Of a stretch of DNA of 6,094 bases, positions 4,931 through 6,094 are shown piece by piece (position 1 is the stretch's first letter; each line of letters opens with the position of its first letter). The notes under the pieces are model-generated. The model was not told the DNA's origin. It did not search any database and worked only from the letters and a program-made list of their open reading frames with translations. Both the position numbers and the translations under genes were made by a program. Source of the DNA: Candidatus Aminicenantota bacterium (GTDB lineage: Bacteria > Acidobacteriota > Aminicenantia > Aminicenantales > JAFGBC01); contig JAFGBC010000349.1 in NCBI GenBank assembly GCA_016933355.1, positions 1-6,094 on the forward strand, given 5' to 3'.

Positions 4931-6094
4931 TCAGAACTTCGCCAGCAGCTCGGCGACGGCGTCCCTGTGGACGAAGAACGTCAGCATCTTCAGCTTGACA
5001 TAGTCCTCGCGGTAGAAGAAGTAGCCCTTGTGGCCGCCCTGCCAGGCCGTCTCCCAGGAATCCTTGAGCAGGAACCAGCGGCCGCCGGGCCGCTCGACCG
5101 TCCCGACGAGGTGGAGGACGTGGTCGTCGGTCGTGGTCCGGTTCGCGAACCGGAATTCGCGGGCGTCCTGGCCGATGAGCGCGCGGGGGATGTCGAAGCT
5201 CGGGACGACGGCGATGTCCTCGGGACCGGAGTTGCCGACTTCGGAGATGTCGCCGGCCAGCGCGACGGTGAATCCCTTGGCCAGGGCGCCGGCCAGGGCG
5301 GCGGTGAACTCGCCGAGCGGAACGTTATAGTAGTCGGCGCCGCGCCACCAGTTGTCGGGCACCCGGTACTCGCCCTTGGCGTAAAAGGGAAGGTACTTGA
5401 AGCTTACGAAGGCGACGTAAGCGTCCAGGGGGAGGCGCAGGACTTCGTCCAGGTACTCCTTGGGCGTCAGGCGGCGGCCGTCGACTTCGATCGTCTCGGG
5501 CGGCGCGCCCATCTGCTTGTCCAGGATGGCGCGGACCGCGGCGACGGCTTTGGCCTCGTCCCACTCGGCCCGGTCCCGGAATCCTTCCAGGCAGGCCCAG
5601 AGCGCGGCGTGGAGCTCGGTATGGTCGTGGGCGGTCGCCCCCCCGACGAGCCCGGTGTAGTCGGAGGCGCGGACCGCGCCGTACGTCTTCATGCGCAGGA
5701 CGACGGCCTCGGGCTCGGAGCCCTCGCGGAGCGCCGAATCGCCCTTGGCGCGGATGAAGGCGCGGGCCTTCTCGACGAACTCCCAGTAAGCCGTGTGCAT
5801 CTCGGACAACTTGACGTCGAGCCCGTAGAGCCGCTTGAGCTCAGACTCGAACAGCGAGGTCGTGGCGAACGACCAGCAGGTCGACGTCCGCCCTTGCGGA
5901 ACAGGCGGCGTGTGGTAGAGGGAAGGAAATTCCTCGGGGCCGGCCGGCTTGTCGATTCCGGCGAAATCCAGCGCGAACGCGGTCCGCTCGGGCGCGTCCG
6001 GGACCTGCCGGTAGAAGGACCGGTCGCCGGCGTCGGAGGCGGCCGCGGGTTTCTCCGCGGGGCGGCAGGCGCTCAAGGCGAGGAGGACGGTCGC
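4931..6094 (-). CDS. Lipoprotein C1 family (bleomycin-hydrolase/PepC-like) cysteine peptidase, 5' end outside window
   Basis: Predicted papain-fold cysteine peptidase attached to the cell envelope. The frame is open to the right edge and reads ATVLLALSAC before RPAEKP; LSAC is a lipobox, so the real start lies beyond base 6094. An internal TTG at 6076 is not a sensible start, since it would remove the signal's hydrophobic core. Numbering from that TTG (388 codons are visible in all, excluding the stop, 381 of them from the TTG): oxyanion-hole Gln61 and nucleophile Cys67 lie in QGRTSTCWSF, six residues apart as in papain. RMKTYGAVRASDY (128-140) and the segment from NWW (242) through YYNVPLGEF to GDISEVG (275-281) resemble C1B aminopeptidases. 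The likely catalytic His is 319 in DDHVLHLVG. The usual Asn-Ser-Trp is KDSW (Asp339). The C-terminal HKGYFFYREDYVKLKMLTFF block is also C1B-like. First visible gene of the likely four-gene unit. Catalytic activity is inferred, not certain, given the Asp. Confidence 0.88.
   Translation of the reverse strand, partial: ATVLLALSACRPAEKPAAASDAGDRSFYRQVPDAPERTAFALDFAGIDKPAGPEEFPSLYHTPPVPQGRTSTCWSFATTSLFESELKRLYGLDVKLSEMHTAYWEFVEKARAFIRAKGDSALREGSEPEAVVLRMKTYGAVRASDYTGLVGGATAHDHTELHAALWACLEGFRDRAEWDEAKAVAAVRAILDKQMGAPPETIEVDGRRLTPKEYLDEVLRLPLDAYVAFVSFKYLPFYAKGEYRVPDNWWRGADYYNVPLGEFTAALAGALAKGFTVALAGDISEVGNSGPEDIAVVPSFDIPRALIGQDAREFRFANRTTTDDHVLHLVGTVERPGGRWFLLKDSWETAWQGGHKGYFFYREDYVKLKMLTFFVHRDAVAELLAKF

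Overview
The window looks like a chromosomal segment of a GC-rich, diderm (Gram-negative-type) bacterium. Every convincing gene lies on the minus strand. Two proteins have lipoprotein signals, one has a twin-arginine signal and one is a Sec-exported c-type cytochrome, so much of the cargo acts outside the cytoplasm. Codons strongly favour G or C in third position, which is why long antisense ORFs appear on the plus strand; none resembles a protein. The mix (Tat-exported DUF362 protein, lipoprotein C1B-like peptidase, MltD-like transglycosylase, small cytochrome with Met ligand) would fit an Acidobacteriota/Aminicenantes-like lineage. That is an impression from gene content and not a phylogenetic result.

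Layout in the direction of transcription (right to left): (1) 6094-4931, a C1 (papain/bleomycin-hydrolase-like) peptidase lipoprotein whose first few codons lie outside the window; (2) 4910-3465, a class II CCA-adding/poly(A)-polymerase-type nucleotidyltransferase with an HD domain; (3) 3468-2494, galE, whose GTG start overlaps the preceding stop in a GTGA quartet; (4) 2456-1521, a Tat-exported DUF362 protein; (5) 1520-1392, an in-frame coding-like tail after the DUF362 stop, probably a gene remnant; (6) 1334-933, a small monohaem cytochrome c with a CX4CH haem motif; (7) 853-1, an MltD-like lytic transglycosylase lipoprotein cut off at the left edge.

Genes 1 to 4 are separated by 20 nt, -4 nt and 37 nt and probably form one transcription unit, although they share no pathway: surface proteolysis, tRNA 3'-end maintenance, UDP-galactose supply and an exported protein of unknown role. 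The cytochrome has its own strong Shine-Dalgarno sequence after a 186-nt gap. The transglycosylase appears to have its own promoter, whose transcript would begin with a strong hairpin ending just before an ATG with no Shine-Dalgarno sequence.

I saw no CRISPR array, tRNA, rRNA, transposase, or clear new multi-gene system. The points most worth checking are the coding-like tail behind the DUF362 gene, the 5' hairpin leader of the transglycosylase gene, and active-site substitutions in the nucleotidyltransferase (ExD for DxD) and the peptidase (Asp for the usual Asn).
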